NCBI RefSeq assembly: GCF_017876795.1
Contig: NZ_JAGIOR010000001.1
Span: 715,501 to 779,500 of the forward strand
Source: Rhizobium leguminosarum
GTDB taxonomy: Bacteria > Pseudomonadota > Alphaproteobacteria > Rhizobiales > Rhizobiaceae
Direction: 5' to 3'
Length of the DNA: 64,000 bases
A model generated the notes under the pieces. That model did not search any database. It worked only from the letters and a program-made list of their open reading frames with translations, and was not told the origin of the DNA. Both the position numbers and the translations under genes were made by a program. Below are positions 1-8,474 of this stretch, in pieces (the first letter of the stretch is position 1; each line of letters starts with the position of its first letter).

Positions 1-40
1 TAGTCAAGATATTGTGATGGCTTTTCCGGCCAGGCCAAAC

Positions 41-69
41 TTGAAATCTTCAGTCAGGAAAAATATACG
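41..69 (+). promoter_or_regulatory. Sigma-70-type promoter of the iron transporter operon
   Basis: TTGAAA (41-46) and TATACG (64-69) are separated by exactly 17 bases, a good match to a housekeeping promoter. It lies about 50 bases before the fbpA start and there is no other gene between. The -35 element overlaps the iron-operator-like motif listed separately. No transcript data are available, so this is a sequence match only. Confidence 0.5.
42..56 (+). promoter_or_regulatory. Candidate iron-responsive operator (RirA-type, TGA-N9-TCA)
   Basis: TGA (42-44), nine bases, then TCA (54-56) fits the IRO motif TGA-N9-TCA described for RirA-regulated genes of Rhizobium. It sits over the -35 box of the promoter before a ferric-iron importer, which is where a repressor would act. 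The motif is short, so a chance match in 118 bases is possible (a few percent); the position and the function of the downstream gene raise its credibility. Confidence 0.45.
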
Positions 70-118
70 CCTCTCATCGCCCGTGGAGACCTCGGGTGAC
101 ATCGCCACGGAGGCCATC

Positions 119-1141
119 ATGAACATTGCTCTTAGCCGTTTTTCCCTTACGCTTTCGCTTGTCGCTTCGCTTTTCTCCGCCACCGCGCTCGCCGGCAGCG
201 CCAATGCGCAGGACGAAAGTCTCGTCGTCTACAATGCCCAGCATGAAAGCCTGGGCCGCGAATGGATCGATGCCTTTACCAAGGAGACCGGCATCAAGGT
301 CACCATGCGGCAGGGCGGCGACATGCAATTCGCCAACCAGATCATCCAGGAAGGCGACGCCTCTCCGGCCGACGTGTTCCTGACCGAGAATTCGCCGGCG
401 ATGACGCTGGTCGATGGCGCGGGCCTCTTTGCCCCCATCGAAAAGGACACTCTGGATCAGGTTCCCGATCAATATCGCCCGGCTGACGGCATGTGGACCG
501 GCATTGCCGCCCGCACGACCGTTTTTGCCTATGACAAGACGAAGCTCACCGAAGACAAGCTGCCGAAGTCGATGCTCGACCTTGCTGATCCGGCCTGGAA
601 GGGTCGCTGGGGTGCGTCACCTGCCGGCGCCGATTTCCAGGCCATCGTCGCTGCGTTGCTGCAGCTCAAGGGCGAGCAGGCGACTGCCGACTGGCTGAAG
701 GCTCTCAAGGAAAACGCCACGCCCTACAAGGGCAACAGCGTCGCCATGAAGGCCGTCAACGCAGGCGAAGTCGAAGGCGCGATCATCTATCACTATTATT
801 GGTTCGGCGATCAGGCGAAGACCGGCGAGAACAGCAAGAATGTCGGCCTGCACTACTTCAAGAACCAGGATCCCGGTGCTTTCGTCAGCGTTTCGGGCGG
901 TGGCATCCTGAAGTCGACACAGCACATGAAGGAAGCCCAGGCGTTCCTGAAGTTCTTGACCAGCAAGGTCGGCCAGGCGGTTCTCAAGGATGGCGACTCC
1001 TACGAATATGCCGTCGCCAAGGATGCGGCCTCCAACGACAAGCTCACTCCGCTCGCCGATCTCGACGCGCCGAAAGTCGAAGCTTCGACGCTGGACAGCA
1101 AGAAGGTCGTCGAGCTGATGACGGCCGCCGGCCTGATCTGA
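119..1141 (+). CDS. fbpA: Ferric-iron ABC transporter, periplasmic substrate-binding protein
   Basis: Captures Fe(III) in the periplasm and hands it to the membrane permease of the same operon. The 340-residue protein starts with a clear Sec signal peptide (hydrophobic stretch near residues 8-25, ending in an Ala-rich site before AQDESLVVYNAQ), followed by the type 2 binding-protein fold of the FbpA/AfuA family. The VVYNAQHE start of the mature protein and the YHYYWFGD segment near residue 224, with neighbouring tyrosines, resemble iron-coordinating positions in that family. The start at 119 is preceded by GGAGG at about 109-113; an upstream in-frame ATG at 14 would give a non-signal leader and is unlikely. 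First gene of an fbpABC operon with a likely iron-responsive operator upstream. Confidence 0.9.
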   Translation: MNIALSRFSLTLSLVASLFSATALAGSANAQDESLVVYNAQHESLGREWIDAFTKETGIKVTMRQGGDMQFANQIIQEGDASPADVFLTENSPAMTLVDGAGLFAPIEKDTLDQVPDQYRPADGMWTGIAARTTVFAYDKTKLTEDKLPKSMLDLADPAWKGRWGASPAGADFQAIVAALLQLKGEQATADWLKALKENATPYKGNSVAMKAVNAGEVEGAIIYHYYWFGDQAKTGENSKNVGLHYFKNQDPGAFVSVSGGGILKSTQHMKEAQAFLKFLTSKVGQAVLKDGDSYEYAVAKDAASNDKLTPLADLDAPKVEASTLDSKKVVELMTAAGLI

Positions 1142-1203
1142 CCTTCTGCCGCAGGCGACTTCCGGGCAAAACTATTGCTTTTGGCTCAAGAAAACCTTAG
1201 GGC

Positions 1204-2868
1204 ATGACGAAATCCGGCAACCGCTCCTCAAAAGCGGTTGCCTTCCTTTTTCAGCGTGTAAAGGCATCGGCCTTGCTGCAGGACAACAGATTGCTCGCAT
1301 CCGGCAACGCGGCGCCGGTCGCGCCGAAGGCGCGGATGGGTTTGCCGCGCCGGCCCATGCCGCACGCTTCCGTGGTGCTGCTGGCAACCATCGTCGCGAT
1401 CTTCAGCCTGGTGCCGCTCGGCTTCATCGGCTGGGTCACCTATGATGTCGGCTGGGAAACGGTAAAGGCCATGGTCTTCCGGCCGCGCGTCGGCGAACTC
1501 CTCGTCAATACGGTTCTGCTGGAATCGCTGACCATTCCGCTATCGATCGCGCTTGCGGTGACGCTTGCCTGGTTGACCGAGCGGACCGACATTCCTTTCG
1601 CCCGGCTCTGGGCCTGGCTTGCGATTGCTCCGCTCGCCGTGCCTGCCTTCGTGCACAGCTATGCCTGGGTCAGCCTCGTCCCCGGCATGCACGGCCTGCA
1701 GAGCGGTGTCTTCGTCTCGGTGATCGCCTATTATCCCTTTCTCTACCTGCCGGTCGCCGCGGCGTTGCGCCGTCTCGATCCGGCCATCGAGGATGCCGCG
1801 GCCTCGCTGGGTCTCAATCCCTGGCGGGTCTTCTTCCGGGCGGTGCTGCCGCAGCTCCGACTCGCCATCTGCGGCGGCTCGCTGCTGATCGGGCTGCATC
1901 TGCTTTCGGAGTACGGCCTGTTTGTGATGATCCGGTTCGACACTTTCGCGACGGCGATCGTCGACCAGTTCCAGTCCTCCTACAACAGCCCAGCCTCCAA
2001 CATGCTCGGCGGCGTGCTCGTCGCCTGCTGTCTTTTTCTGCTCGGCTTCGAGGTGCTGGTACGCGGCAACGAACGCTATGCACGCGTCGGCTCCGGCTCG
2101 CCGCGTCCGACAGACCGCCGCCGGCTGGGCTGGTTCGTGGTGCCGGCCGTTTTGCTGCCTGTCGCCTTGGCGGTGCTGACCCTCGGCGTGCCGCTGGTGA
2201 CGCTTGGCCGCTGGCTCTATCTCGGCGGCACCGAGATCTGGCGCATCGAAGTCGGCAGCGCCTTCCTGCAGACGATCGTGCTTGCCATTGCCGGTGGCGT
2301 GCTGGCGACGATTGCCGCAGCACCGATGGCCTGGCTTTCCGTGCGTGCGCCTGGCCGTTTGCAGCGCGTGCTCGAAGCCTGCCATTATTATGTCGGCTCG
2401 CTGCCGGGTGTCGTTGTGGCGCTGGCGCTGGTGACGATCACCGTGCGTCTCGTGCTGCCGCTCTATCAGACCTTCGCAACGCTGCTCGTCGCCTATGTGG
2501 TGCTTTTCCTGCCCCGCGCCATGGTCGGGCTGCGCGCCAGCATCGTCCAGGCTCCGGTGGAGCTGGAGCGCGCCGCGATGGGCCTCGGCCGCACCCCGGG
2601 CCAGGCGGTACGGCAGATCACCATGCGGCTTGCCGCACCCGGAGCGGCCGCCAGCGTCGCGCTCGCCGCCCTCGGCATTACCAATGAACTGACCGCGACG
2701 CTGATGCTGTCGCCCAACGGCGTCGATACGCTGGCGACGAAATTCTGGTCGCTGACCAGCGAGATCGATTATGTTTCGGCTGCACCCTATGCCTTCATGA
2801 TGGTCGTCTTGTCGCTGCCGCTCACCCTTATGCTCTATACCCAATCGAAACGGACTGCCGGCCAATGA
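1204..2868 (+). CDS. fbpB: Ferric-iron ABC transporter permease (fused two-domain type)
   Basis: Forms the membrane channel for the iron bound by the upstream protein. The protein carries about a dozen hydrophobic segments and two copies of the binding-protein-dependent permease domain, each with an EAA-type loop (for example [21 protein letters not shown] and the second-half [15 protein letters not shown]). Length (about 510-554 residues) suits the FbpB/SfuB family. The start is uncertain: ATG at 1204 gives an unusual 40-residue leader lying in a repeat-like hairpin region, while ATG at 1336 would begin closer to the first membrane segment. The gap from fbpA is about 60 bases, and the stop overlaps the ATPase gene by four bases (ATGA). 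Confidence 0.88.
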   Translation: MTKSGNRSSKAVAFLFQRVKASALLQDNRLLASGNAAPVAPKARMGLPRRPMPHASVVLLATIVAIFSLVPLGFIGWVTYDVGWETVKAMVFRPRVGELLVNTVLLESLTIPLSIALAVTLAWLTERTDIPFARLWAWLAIAPLAVPAFVHSYAWVSLVPGMHGLQSGVFVSVIAYYPFLYLPVAAALRRLDPAIEDAAASLGLNPWRVFFRAVLPQLRLAICGGSLLIGLHLLSEYGLFVMIRFDTFATAIVDQFQSSYNSPASNMLGGVLVACCLFLLGFEVLVRGNERYARVGSGSPRPTDRRRLGWFVVPAVLLPVALAVLTLGVPLVTLGRWLYLGGTEIWRIEVGSAFLQTIVLAIAGGVLATIAAAPMAWLSVRAPGRLQRVLEACHYYVGSLPGVVVALALVTITVRLVLPLYQTFATLLVAYVVLFLPRAMVGLRASIVQAPVELERAAMGLGRTPGQAVRQITMRLAAPGAAASVALAALGITNELTATLMLSPNGVDTLATKFWSLTSEIDYVSAAPYAFMMVVLSLPLTLMLYTQSKRTAGQ

Positions 2869-3902
2869 CGCTGCTTACGATCGAAAACATCAGCAAGCGC
2901 TATGGGCCAGTACAAGCGCTGAAGGATATTTCGCTCGATGTCCAGGCGGGCAGCCGCACCGCCGTCGTCGGCCCGTCCGGTTCGGGCAAGACGACGCTGC
3001 TGCGCATCATTGCCGGCTTCGAGCAGCCCGACGTCGGGAGAGTGACGCTCGATGGCGAAGTCCTTGCCGACGGCGCCGCGACGGTGCCGGCCCACAAGCG
3101 CGGCATCGGCATCGTTTCGCAGGACGGCGCGCTGTTTCCGCACTTAAGCGTCGCCGAAAATATCGGCTTCGGCTTCGAGCGGGGCGCGGTGGATCGCGAG
3201 AAGCGTATCGTCGAGCTGCTCGATATGGTCGAACTCGACCGCGGCATGCTGGTACGGCGTCCGCATCAGCTTTCAGGCGGCCAGCAGCAGCGCGTGGCGC
3301 TCGCCCGCGCGCTCGGCCGTAAGCCGCGGCTGATGCTGCTCGACGAACCTTTCTCGGCACTCGATACAGGGTTGCGCGAGAACATGCGCAAGGCGGTTGC
3401 GCGTGTTCTCAAGGCGGCCGGCATCACCACCATTCTCGTCACGCATGATCAGGAAGAGGCGCTGACCTTTGCCGATCAGGTCGCAGTGCTCAGAGAAGGA
3501 CGGCTGGTTCAGGCCGGGTCGCCGCAATCATTGTATCTGCATCCCAGGGATCGCGAGACGGCGCTGTTCCTCGGCGATGCCGTGCTGCTTCCCGCGATCA
3601 TTCGGAACGGCGTCGCCGACTGTGCGCTTGGCCGCGTCGCCGTCGAAGGCAGCCGTCAGGGCAAGGCAGAGATCATGCTGCGGCCCGAGCAAATTCGCGT
3701 CGTTGCCGATGAAAGCGATCGCAACCATGGCGGACGTGTCGTCGAGGTGGAGTTCGGCGGCGCGGTCTGCACCGTTGCCGTTTCGCTCGACGGCGTTGCC
3801 CTGCCGCCGATCCTGATCAAGACCTCGAGCGTCGCGCTGCCGGCGCGAGGCGATCTCGTTCGCCTCGATATCGCCGGCAAGGCGCATGTCTTCGAGAGCT
3901 GA
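2865..3902 (+). CDS. fbpC: Ferric-iron ABC transporter ATP-binding protein
   Basis: Hydrolyses ATP to drive iron import. Walker A is GPSGSGKTT (near residues 37-45), the signature is [15 protein letters not shown], Walker B is [12 protein letters not shown], followed by the switch histidine in VTHDQEEAL. After the nucleotide-binding domain (about residues 1-240) comes a TOBE-like tail of about 100 residues, as in FbpC/PotA-type ATPases. The 345-residue length is normal. The start codon overlaps the permease stop (ATGA), so the two genes are probably translationally coupled. The operon ends here: the next gene is convergent and a short interspersed repeat separates them. Confidence 0.92.
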   Translation: MTLLTIENISKRYGPVQALKDISLDVQAGSRTAVVGPSGSGKTTLLRIIAGFEQPDVGRVTLDGEVLADGAATVPAHKRGIGIVSQDGALFPHLSVAENIGFGFERGAVDREKRIVELLDMVELDRGMLVRRPHQLSGGQQQRVALARALGRKPRLMLLDEPFSALDTGLRENMRKAVARVLKAAGITTILVTHDQEEALTFADQVAVLREGRLVQAGSPQSLYLHPRDRETALFLGDAVLLPAIIRNGVADCALGRVAVEGSRQGKAEIMLRPEQIRVVADESDRNHGGRVVEVEFGGAVCTVAVSLDGVALPPILIKTSSVALPARGDLVRLDIAGKAHVFES

Positions 3903-3903
3903 G

Positions 3904-3944
3904 TGGACGGAAAACCGCTTCCCACTTTTCCTGGAATTGCTTTA
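3904..3944 (-). repeat. Dispersed rhizobial intergenic repeat (copy between convergent genes)
   Basis: Read on the minus strand this segment begins with a TAAAGCAATTCCAG-like sequence and continues to a GCGGTTTTCCGTCC-like block. The same order of blocks, with changes, is found at 19895-19994 on the plus strand. It fills the gap between fbpC and the glucoamylase-family gene and reaches that gene's stop codon. Confidence 0.6.
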
Positions 3945-5276
3945 GCCGAACTTGCGCACCACTTCTTGCGGCTCGATGCCTTCGAGCCAGCCGCCGGTAA
4001 AGCCGGCGCGCTCGAGCCCGAGGCGGATTGCCGGCGATTGCCGCATCAGCTTCCAGATGAAGTCGGAGCGCTCGTTCTCGACCGTCATGACGAGAAGACC
4101 CTGGTCGATGCCGACGGTGCGGTCGTCGACCCAACCTTCCGGCCGCGTGGTCTTGACCGTCGGGTTGAAGCCGCCGGGAAAGCCGCCTTCCAAGAGCAGG
4201 TTCGGATAGCTGGTCAAAAGTGCCTTGGTGCCCTCCATAGCCGCCTGCCGGTCGTAGGGCAGGCAGGCAAGGGCCGACCAGGGCGCGATCGTGCCGTCGT
4301 CCGGGCCGAGCGGGGCGCCGCGGGCGGCATAACCCAGAACCTTCGGCTGGCGGCCGCCGCGCATGCGCCGCGTCGGCGGCGGACCATCACAGGCGGAGAA
4401 ACCCCAGATATTCCTGTTATAGCCGACGAACTGGCCGGGATTGCGCTCGGCATAATCACGCTGGACGTTGATGACCACCTGGGTGTTGCGGAAATAATCC
4501 CAGTTCCGCTCGGCCATCGGCTTGTCCTGAATGCCGCGGAAATCGATCCAGGCATGGGAGAACAGATGGATGAACAGCGGCCCGGCATAGAGATAGGACT
4601 GTTCGCCGTGCAGCATCCAGGAATAGCTTGACGTAAAGGCGTCGTAGCAAGACTGCGGGATGGGGTGCGTCGGCGATGCGAGCGCCAGTGCGTAGAGGAT
4701 GATCGCCTCATCGAAGCCGTGATAGCGCCAGCGCAGGAAGCCGGAAGAGGGCTTCCAACCCATGGCAATGGTGTCGCCCTTGTTCAACGCCCAGCGCCAA
4801 TCGACGCGCTCGTAGATCAAGGTCGCGAGCTCACGAATTTCCGTTTCCGTCTCGTCGTCTTCGCGGTCGAAATACTGCGCTGATGTCAGGATGCCGGCGA
4901 CCAGCAGCGCCGTATCGATGGTCGACAGCTCGCTGTTCCAGGCGCGATGGCCGGTATCCATATGCAGGAAGTGGTAGAAGAAGCCGCGGTGGCCGGTGGC
5001 GTGGCGTTCCTCGCCCTGACGTGCCTCGGCGAAAAACCGCAGCGTATTGACCGTGCGTTCGGCTGCCTCCGCGCGGCTGATCCAGCAACGCTCGACACCG
5101 ACGGGATAGGAGGAAAGGGCAAAGCCGACGGCTGCGATACTTGCCGGCACGCCGCCGATCGAGGTATCGGCCACCAGGCCATTTTCGGGATTGGAATATT
5201 TCAGGAAGTACTTGAATGCCGAATGCTGCAGCCTGTCGACAAGCGCTGCATCAATGTCTTCAATCCGTTGCAGCAT
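3942..5276 (-). CDS. Glucoamylase-like domain protein (PF10091 type), predicted glycoside hydrolase
   Basis: The 444-residue protein resembles the glucoamylase-like family also found as a domain in cyclic beta-glucan synthases. Features seen: an N-terminal helical part with SAFKYFLKYSNPENGLVADT, the RFFAEARQGEERHATGHRGFFYHFLHMDTGHRAWNSELSTIDTALL region (about residues 80-125) typical of the family, an acidic ETETEIRELA stretch, and a C-terminal GIDQGLLVMTVENERSDFIWKL segment. No signal peptide is obvious, so it may be cytoplasmic or exported by another route. ATG is preceded by GGAG five bases upstream. Single gene, convergent with the iron operon. The substrate is unknown. Confidence 0.75.
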   Translation of the reverse strand: MLQRIEDIDAALVDRLQHSAFKYFLKYSNPENGLVADTSIGGVPASIAAVGFALSSYPVGVERCWISRAEAAERTVNTLRFFAEARQGEERHATGHRGFFYHFLHMDTGHRAWNSELSTIDTALLVAGILTSAQYFDREDDETETEIRELATLIYERVDWRWALNKGDTIAMGWKPSSGFLRWRYHGFDEAIILYALALASPTHPIPQSCYDAFTSSYSWMLHGEQSYLYAGPLFIHLFSHAWIDFRGIQDKPMAERNWDYFRNTQVVINVQRDYAERNPGQFVGYNRNIWGFSACDGPPPTRRMRGGRQPKVLGYAARGAPLGPDDGTIAPWSALACLPYDRQAAMEGTKALLTSYPNLLLEGGFPGGFNPTVKTTRPEGWVDDRTVGIDQGLLVMTVENERSDFIWKLMRQSPAIRLGLERAGFTGGWLEGIEPQEVVRKFG

Positions 5277-5653
5277 AGGCTCCTACCCAACTGTTGCATC
5301 GCCCCATGCTTGAACATGGCGACCGTCCCCCGGCAAATCAAACCTTTTTGATTCGCAGGGATAAGAGAACACAAATGGCCGGAAGTGGTCGTTAATAATT
5401 ATCGGTGAAATAATATCTAGCAGAAGTCATATAAGCAGTGCAGCAAAAGGAGCGGTTACGCCCCGGTCCGCAGCCGTTGTTTCCTGCGATATTTGGTGCC
5501 TCCGATCCGCCGCTTAACGGGCGATAGTCGCCCATCGTAAAGGCCGGCATGAGGCGTCGGAGTGTCTGCTGCGCGGATCAACCCCTCGGCATCGCGCCGC
5601 GAGGCAGTATCTTCTCAACGCAGGCGAAACACGGCTCTCGCCGATCGGTCGTC
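5277..5653. other. Gap without a supported gene (377 bases)
   Basis: The left half (about 5340-5460) is clearly AT-richer than its surroundings and probably carries the promoter of the minus-strand glucoamylase-family gene, but no convincing -35/-10 pair could be fixed. The right half has a GC-rich partial dyad near 5582-5605 downstream of the M81 gene, without a T-run. No RNA gene was recognised. Confidence 0.4.
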
Positions 5654-7096
5654 TCAAGTCCCCGTCGATCGCGCCGACAGGAAGACCTGCGGCTCGAAGG
5701 CAAAATCCTTGTCGAAGGGATAGGTTGGATGCTGCTTGCGCAGTCGCGGCAGTCGCTCGACGAACTGGTCGACGACACCGGTCGAGAGCGCCATCAGGTT
5801 GGGATTGGCGATCGGCGCCAGCTCGGGAGAGAGATAACCCGATTTGACGACAATGATCCTTGCCTTGTGCGGATCGAGGCCGAGCCGGGTGAAATCGGCG
5901 ATGTTGTGATAGGGCCGGCGTTTGGCGGACAGTACGAGATCGATGCCATTGATCGAAACGACCGCCTGGCGGTCGGCGGGATCGGCGGTTTCATGCAGGA
6001 ACTTGACGATGAAACGGGCGGTGACCGGCTTGCTGCCCTCGGTGTCGAGCGAGGCGCCGACGCTGAGATCCAGTTCGGCGCCCACGCCTGCGGCATAACA
6101 GGCCTCGGTTGCCGCCCTGTCGGCGATGCCGGCGAAGACGACGCCGGCAGCACCCCTGCCGATCAGCTCGGCCAGCACGTCGGCCCGGTCCCCGACGCCT
6201 CCGCCGGTCGGGTTGTCGCCGGATTCGGCGAGCACGACGGGAGCTGTCGGGCTGGCGATCGCTCTCGCGACGCATTCCTCCAGCGAGTCGGTCTCGCAGC
6301 CGAAGACGAAATCTTCGCGTGCATCCCAATAAGCGCTCGCGAGACGACTGGCCTCGCGCTCCATTACCGCGCGGTCGGTGCCGGTCATGATGGCGGCGGC
6401 CGTGGCGCGCGGTTCGTCGGCCCAGACATAACCAACCATCAGTGATGCATCCCAGACACCATCAATCGCATCAATGTCGGGCAGCATCTCATAAAGGCCC
6501 TTCGCCGGCTCATCGACGGTGCTGGTGCGCTCGCCGGGCAGCACGACCGGGATCGGCGCCCACAGAACAACCGGCCTTACGCCAGTCTTCAGGCTCTTCA
6601 TCAGCATGGAGACCGAGCGGCGCATCGTCTCCTCGACATCGATATGCGGCGCGGTGCGATAGGTGGAATAGATGTCGAGCGCATCGATGATACGCTGGGT
6701 GACGTTGCCATGCAGGTCGTAGCTTGCCGACACCGTGCAGGCCTCGCCGACGAGCGCGCGGGCCGCACCGATCCAGTCGCCTTCGGCATCCTCCATGCCC
6801 TCGACATACATGGCGCCATGCATGGCGAGATAGAGACCGTCGAGCGGCAGCATCGGCTTCAGCCGCTCGAGGAATTCGTCCTTGAAGGCCTCGTAGGTGG
6901 CGCGTGAAACCGGGCCGCCGGCAATGGCGCGGGCATGGATCGTCGGCAGGAACTCGGCGTCGTAATCCTTGAGGAAGCCAAAGTAGGGCGCTTCTAGCAA
7001 CGCCTCCCCGCGCAGCACGCGAAAATCCTTCTCCTCGTTCAGCACGGGATTGTATGTGCTGCATTCGATATGAATGCCACCGACGGCGATACGCAT
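5654..7096 (-). CDS. M81 family metallopeptidase (MlrC / microcystinase C-like)
   Basis: Member of the MlrC family, named for microcystin-degrading enzymes but common in soil proteobacteria, where it is thought to hydrolyse small peptide-like substrates. The 480-residue protein has the two family domains: an N-terminal part (residues about 1-290) starting MRIAVGGIHIECSTYNP, with YLAMHGAMYVEGMEDAEGD and SYDLHGNV, whose Asp/His residues are likely metal ligands, and a C-terminal part with VLAESGDNPTGGGVGDR and VVKSGYLSPELAPIA. Start supported by GAGG six bases before ATG. The gene lies nine bases beyond the stop of a 57-codon frame that looks like the tail of another gene. Usual neighbours (peptide ABC transporter) are not in the window. 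Physiological substrate unknown. Confidence 0.85.
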   Translation of the reverse strand: MRIAVGGIHIECSTYNPVLNEEKDFRVLRGEALLEAPYFGFLKDYDAEFLPTIHARAIAGGPVSRATYEAFKDEFLERLKPMLPLDGLYLAMHGAMYVEGMEDAEGDWIGAARALVGEACTVSASYDLHGNVTQRIIDALDIYSTYRTAPHIDVEETMRRSVSMLMKSLKTGVRPVVLWAPIPVVLPGERTSTVDEPAKGLYEMLPDIDAIDGVWDASLMVGYVWADEPRATAAAIMTGTDRAVMEREASRLASAYWDAREDFVFGCETDSLEECVARAIASPTAPVVLAESGDNPTGGGVGDRADVLAELIGRGAAGVVFAGIADRAATEACYAAGVGAELDLSVGASLDTEGSKPVTARFIVKFLHETADPADRQAVVSINGIDLVLSAKRRPYHNIADFTRLGLDPHKARIIVVKSGYLSPELAPIANPNLMALSTGVVDQFVERLPRLRKQHPTYPFDKDFAFEPQVFLSARSTGT

Positions 7097-7104
7097 GGGA
7101 AACC

Positions 7105-7278
7105 TCAGTTGATGTTGGGAGCAATCAGGAAGGTACGGGCGGCGATGCCGACGGCGCTCTGGACCTTAAGGCCGGTGCCGTCGTCAAGAATTTCGCCGGT
7201 CATCTGACACCAAGTGTAGGATTGTCGCAAGCGGTGCGGGCTCATCTCATTGAATGCGCCATTGCTCCTGCCGATCAC
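7105..7278 (-). pseudogene. Possible truncated gene remnant (57 codons) ahead of the M81 gene
   Basis: An open frame on the minus strand runs from a GTG at 7278 (upstream in-frame TAA at 7297-7299) to a TGA at 7105-7107, directly before the ribosome-binding site of the M81 gene. The reading, which includes SYTWCQMTGEILDDGTGLKV and ends ARTFLIAPNIN, looks protein-like and has the position of an operon member's C-terminus, but no family was recognised and no upstream part exists. It may be a degraded gene or chance. Antisense frames over it look less natural. Confidence 0.25.
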
Positions 7279-7475
7279 GATGATCAGAACATCATCTTAT
7301 GCAGTGAGTCGCTGGATGCATTCGAGATCGCGTCAAACACAGCAGTTTACGCGCACCGGCCGCGAGGAGCACACGCCCCATGATTCGCCCGATCAGCGAG
7401 CTTACTGATCGGCAAATATCAGAACAGGCACCATGCACGGCACAGGCACACTAAGGCTTTGAAATTTTGAGAAAC

Positions 7476-7550
7476 TGGAGCGGGCGAAGGGATTCGAACC
7501 CTCGACCCCAACCTTGGCAAGGTTGTGCTCTACCCCTGAGCTACACCCGC
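7476..7550 (-). tRNA. tRNA-Gly (anticodon GCC)
   Basis: Read on the minus strand, the gene begins GCGGGTGTAGCTCAG and ends CGCCCGCTCCA, so the CCA is encoded. The acceptor stem GCGGGTG pairs with CGCCCGC (one G-T pair). The anticodon arm is CAACC-TTGCCAA-GGTTG with GCC in the loop. The T arm holds GGTTCGAATCC. Length is 75 bases with CCA. A hairpin with 8-base arms (7389-7412) lies about 60 bases downstream. Confidence 0.97.
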
Positions 7551-7805
7551 TCAATCCGCATCGGTCCGGGGTAGTTGTTGGACCGTGGGCGCCGCCTCGC
7601 GGCGACCGGCGCTATATGGCCTAACGGGTTTTCAAATGCAACAGGGAAATGACGGAGAGGCGAAGAAAAATTCTCCTGCTCGCAGGGGCCGGGTGGAAAG
7701 GCCGCAAATGCGGGGCTAAGCGTCGGTCGCAAAGATTGCCAAACGGTGTCGACGGACTTAATCAGGACGCCTTGCCTTTTTCCCTTCCTATCCAATGGAT
7801 TGCCC

Positions 7806-8315
7806 ATGTCCGAAAATGCCCCGAAGACCAGAGACGAATTGTTTGCCTTTCTCGATGGGCTCGGCATCACCCATAAGACGGTCGACCATGCGCCGGTTTT
7901 CACCGTGTCGGAATCGGTTGCGTTGCGCGACGAGATCCCCGGCGGCCACACCAAGAACCTGTTCGTCAAAGACAAAAAGGACAGGTATTTTCTCCTGACC
8001 GTCGAGGAAAATGCTGCCGTCGATCTCAAGCAGGTGCACAATGCCATCGGCGGGTCCGGCCGCGTCTCCTTCGGCAGGCCGGAGAAGTTGATGGAATATC
8101 TCGGCGTCGTTCCCGGCGCTGTCACTGCATTCGGCGCGATCAACGATGCTGCGGGGAATGTCACTTTCGTGCTCGATGCCGATCTGATGCGCGAGGAAAT
8201 CGTCAACTGCCACCCGCTGTCCAACGATGCGACGACATCGATTGCGAGCGGCGATCTCATCCGTTTCATGGAAGCGACCCGGCATAAGCCGCTTGTCTTG
8301 AAAGTGACGTCCTGA
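7806..8315 (+). CDS. YbaK/ProX-type aminoacyl-tRNA deacylase (prolyl-tRNA editing family)
   Basis: Predicted to hydrolyse mischarged tRNAPro (typically Ala-tRNAPro) as a free-standing editing enzyme. The protein of 169 residues is one YbaK/ProRS-associated domain: it begins with TRDELFAFLDGLGITHKTVDH, has the GGHTKNLFVKDKKDRYFLLTVEE segment containing the conserved lysine of the family near residue 50-57, and ends with NPL-like NCHPLSNDATTSI. The start at 7806 is chosen because the conserved N-terminus begins there; an upstream ATG at 7746 adds 20 unconserved residues. The Shine-Dalgarno signal is weak. It stands alone between tRNA-Gly and the thioredoxin gene. Confidence 0.82.
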   Translation: MSENAPKTRDELFAFLDGLGITHKTVDHAPVFTVSESVALRDEIPGGHTKNLFVKDKKDRYFLLTVEENAAVDLKQVHNAIGGSGRVSFGRPEKLMEYLGVVPGAVTAFGAINDAAGNVTFVLDADLMREEIVNCHPLSNDATTSIASGDLIRFMEATRHKPLVLKVTS

Positions 8316-8330
8316 CATACGATTTTAGCG

Positions 8331-8436
8331 CTAAAGCGCGTCGCGATCTTTCAGATTCGCCTGTCGCGCTTTAGGCCTTTGGTTTTGTGCATGTCTTTAT
8401 CGCAAAACCGCTACACTTTTGCGCGACATGCTTTAG
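8331..8436 (+). repeat. Dispersed rhizobial intergenic repeat (about 105 bp), copy 1
   Basis: Blocks seen: CTAAAGCGCG, CGCGATCTTTCAGATTCGC, CGCTTTAGG, TTTGGTTT, CATGTC, ATCGCAAAACCGCT and GCGACATGC. The same blocks in the same order occur at 54411-54516, and the last part recurs at 44727-44772. Such mosaics (RIME-like elements) are common between genes in rhizobia. The end lies about 40 bases before the thioredoxin gene start and forms internal short dyads (GCATGTC / GACATGC). Confidence 0.7.
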
Positions 8437-8474
8437 CAAAGACGCCGGCAAGATCGGCGCGGCGGGAGATACCT

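Noticed and set aside
1204..1335. First 44 codons of the permease frame as true coding sequence
   Set aside because: Kept in the feature only because no later start is certain; the region has a repeat-like hairpin (CAACCGC...GCGGTTG) and is unlike a permease N-terminus.
1540..2865. Long open frame (about 440 codons) antisense to the iron permease gene
   Set aside because: It mirrors fbpB, whose family match is clear; its composition (His, Arg, Gln-rich, few hydrophobic segments) is typical of the reverse of GC-rich codons.
5549..6445. Plus-strand frame of 298 codons inside the M81 gene
   Set aside because: Overlaps a clear MlrC-family protein; no similarity or start signal.
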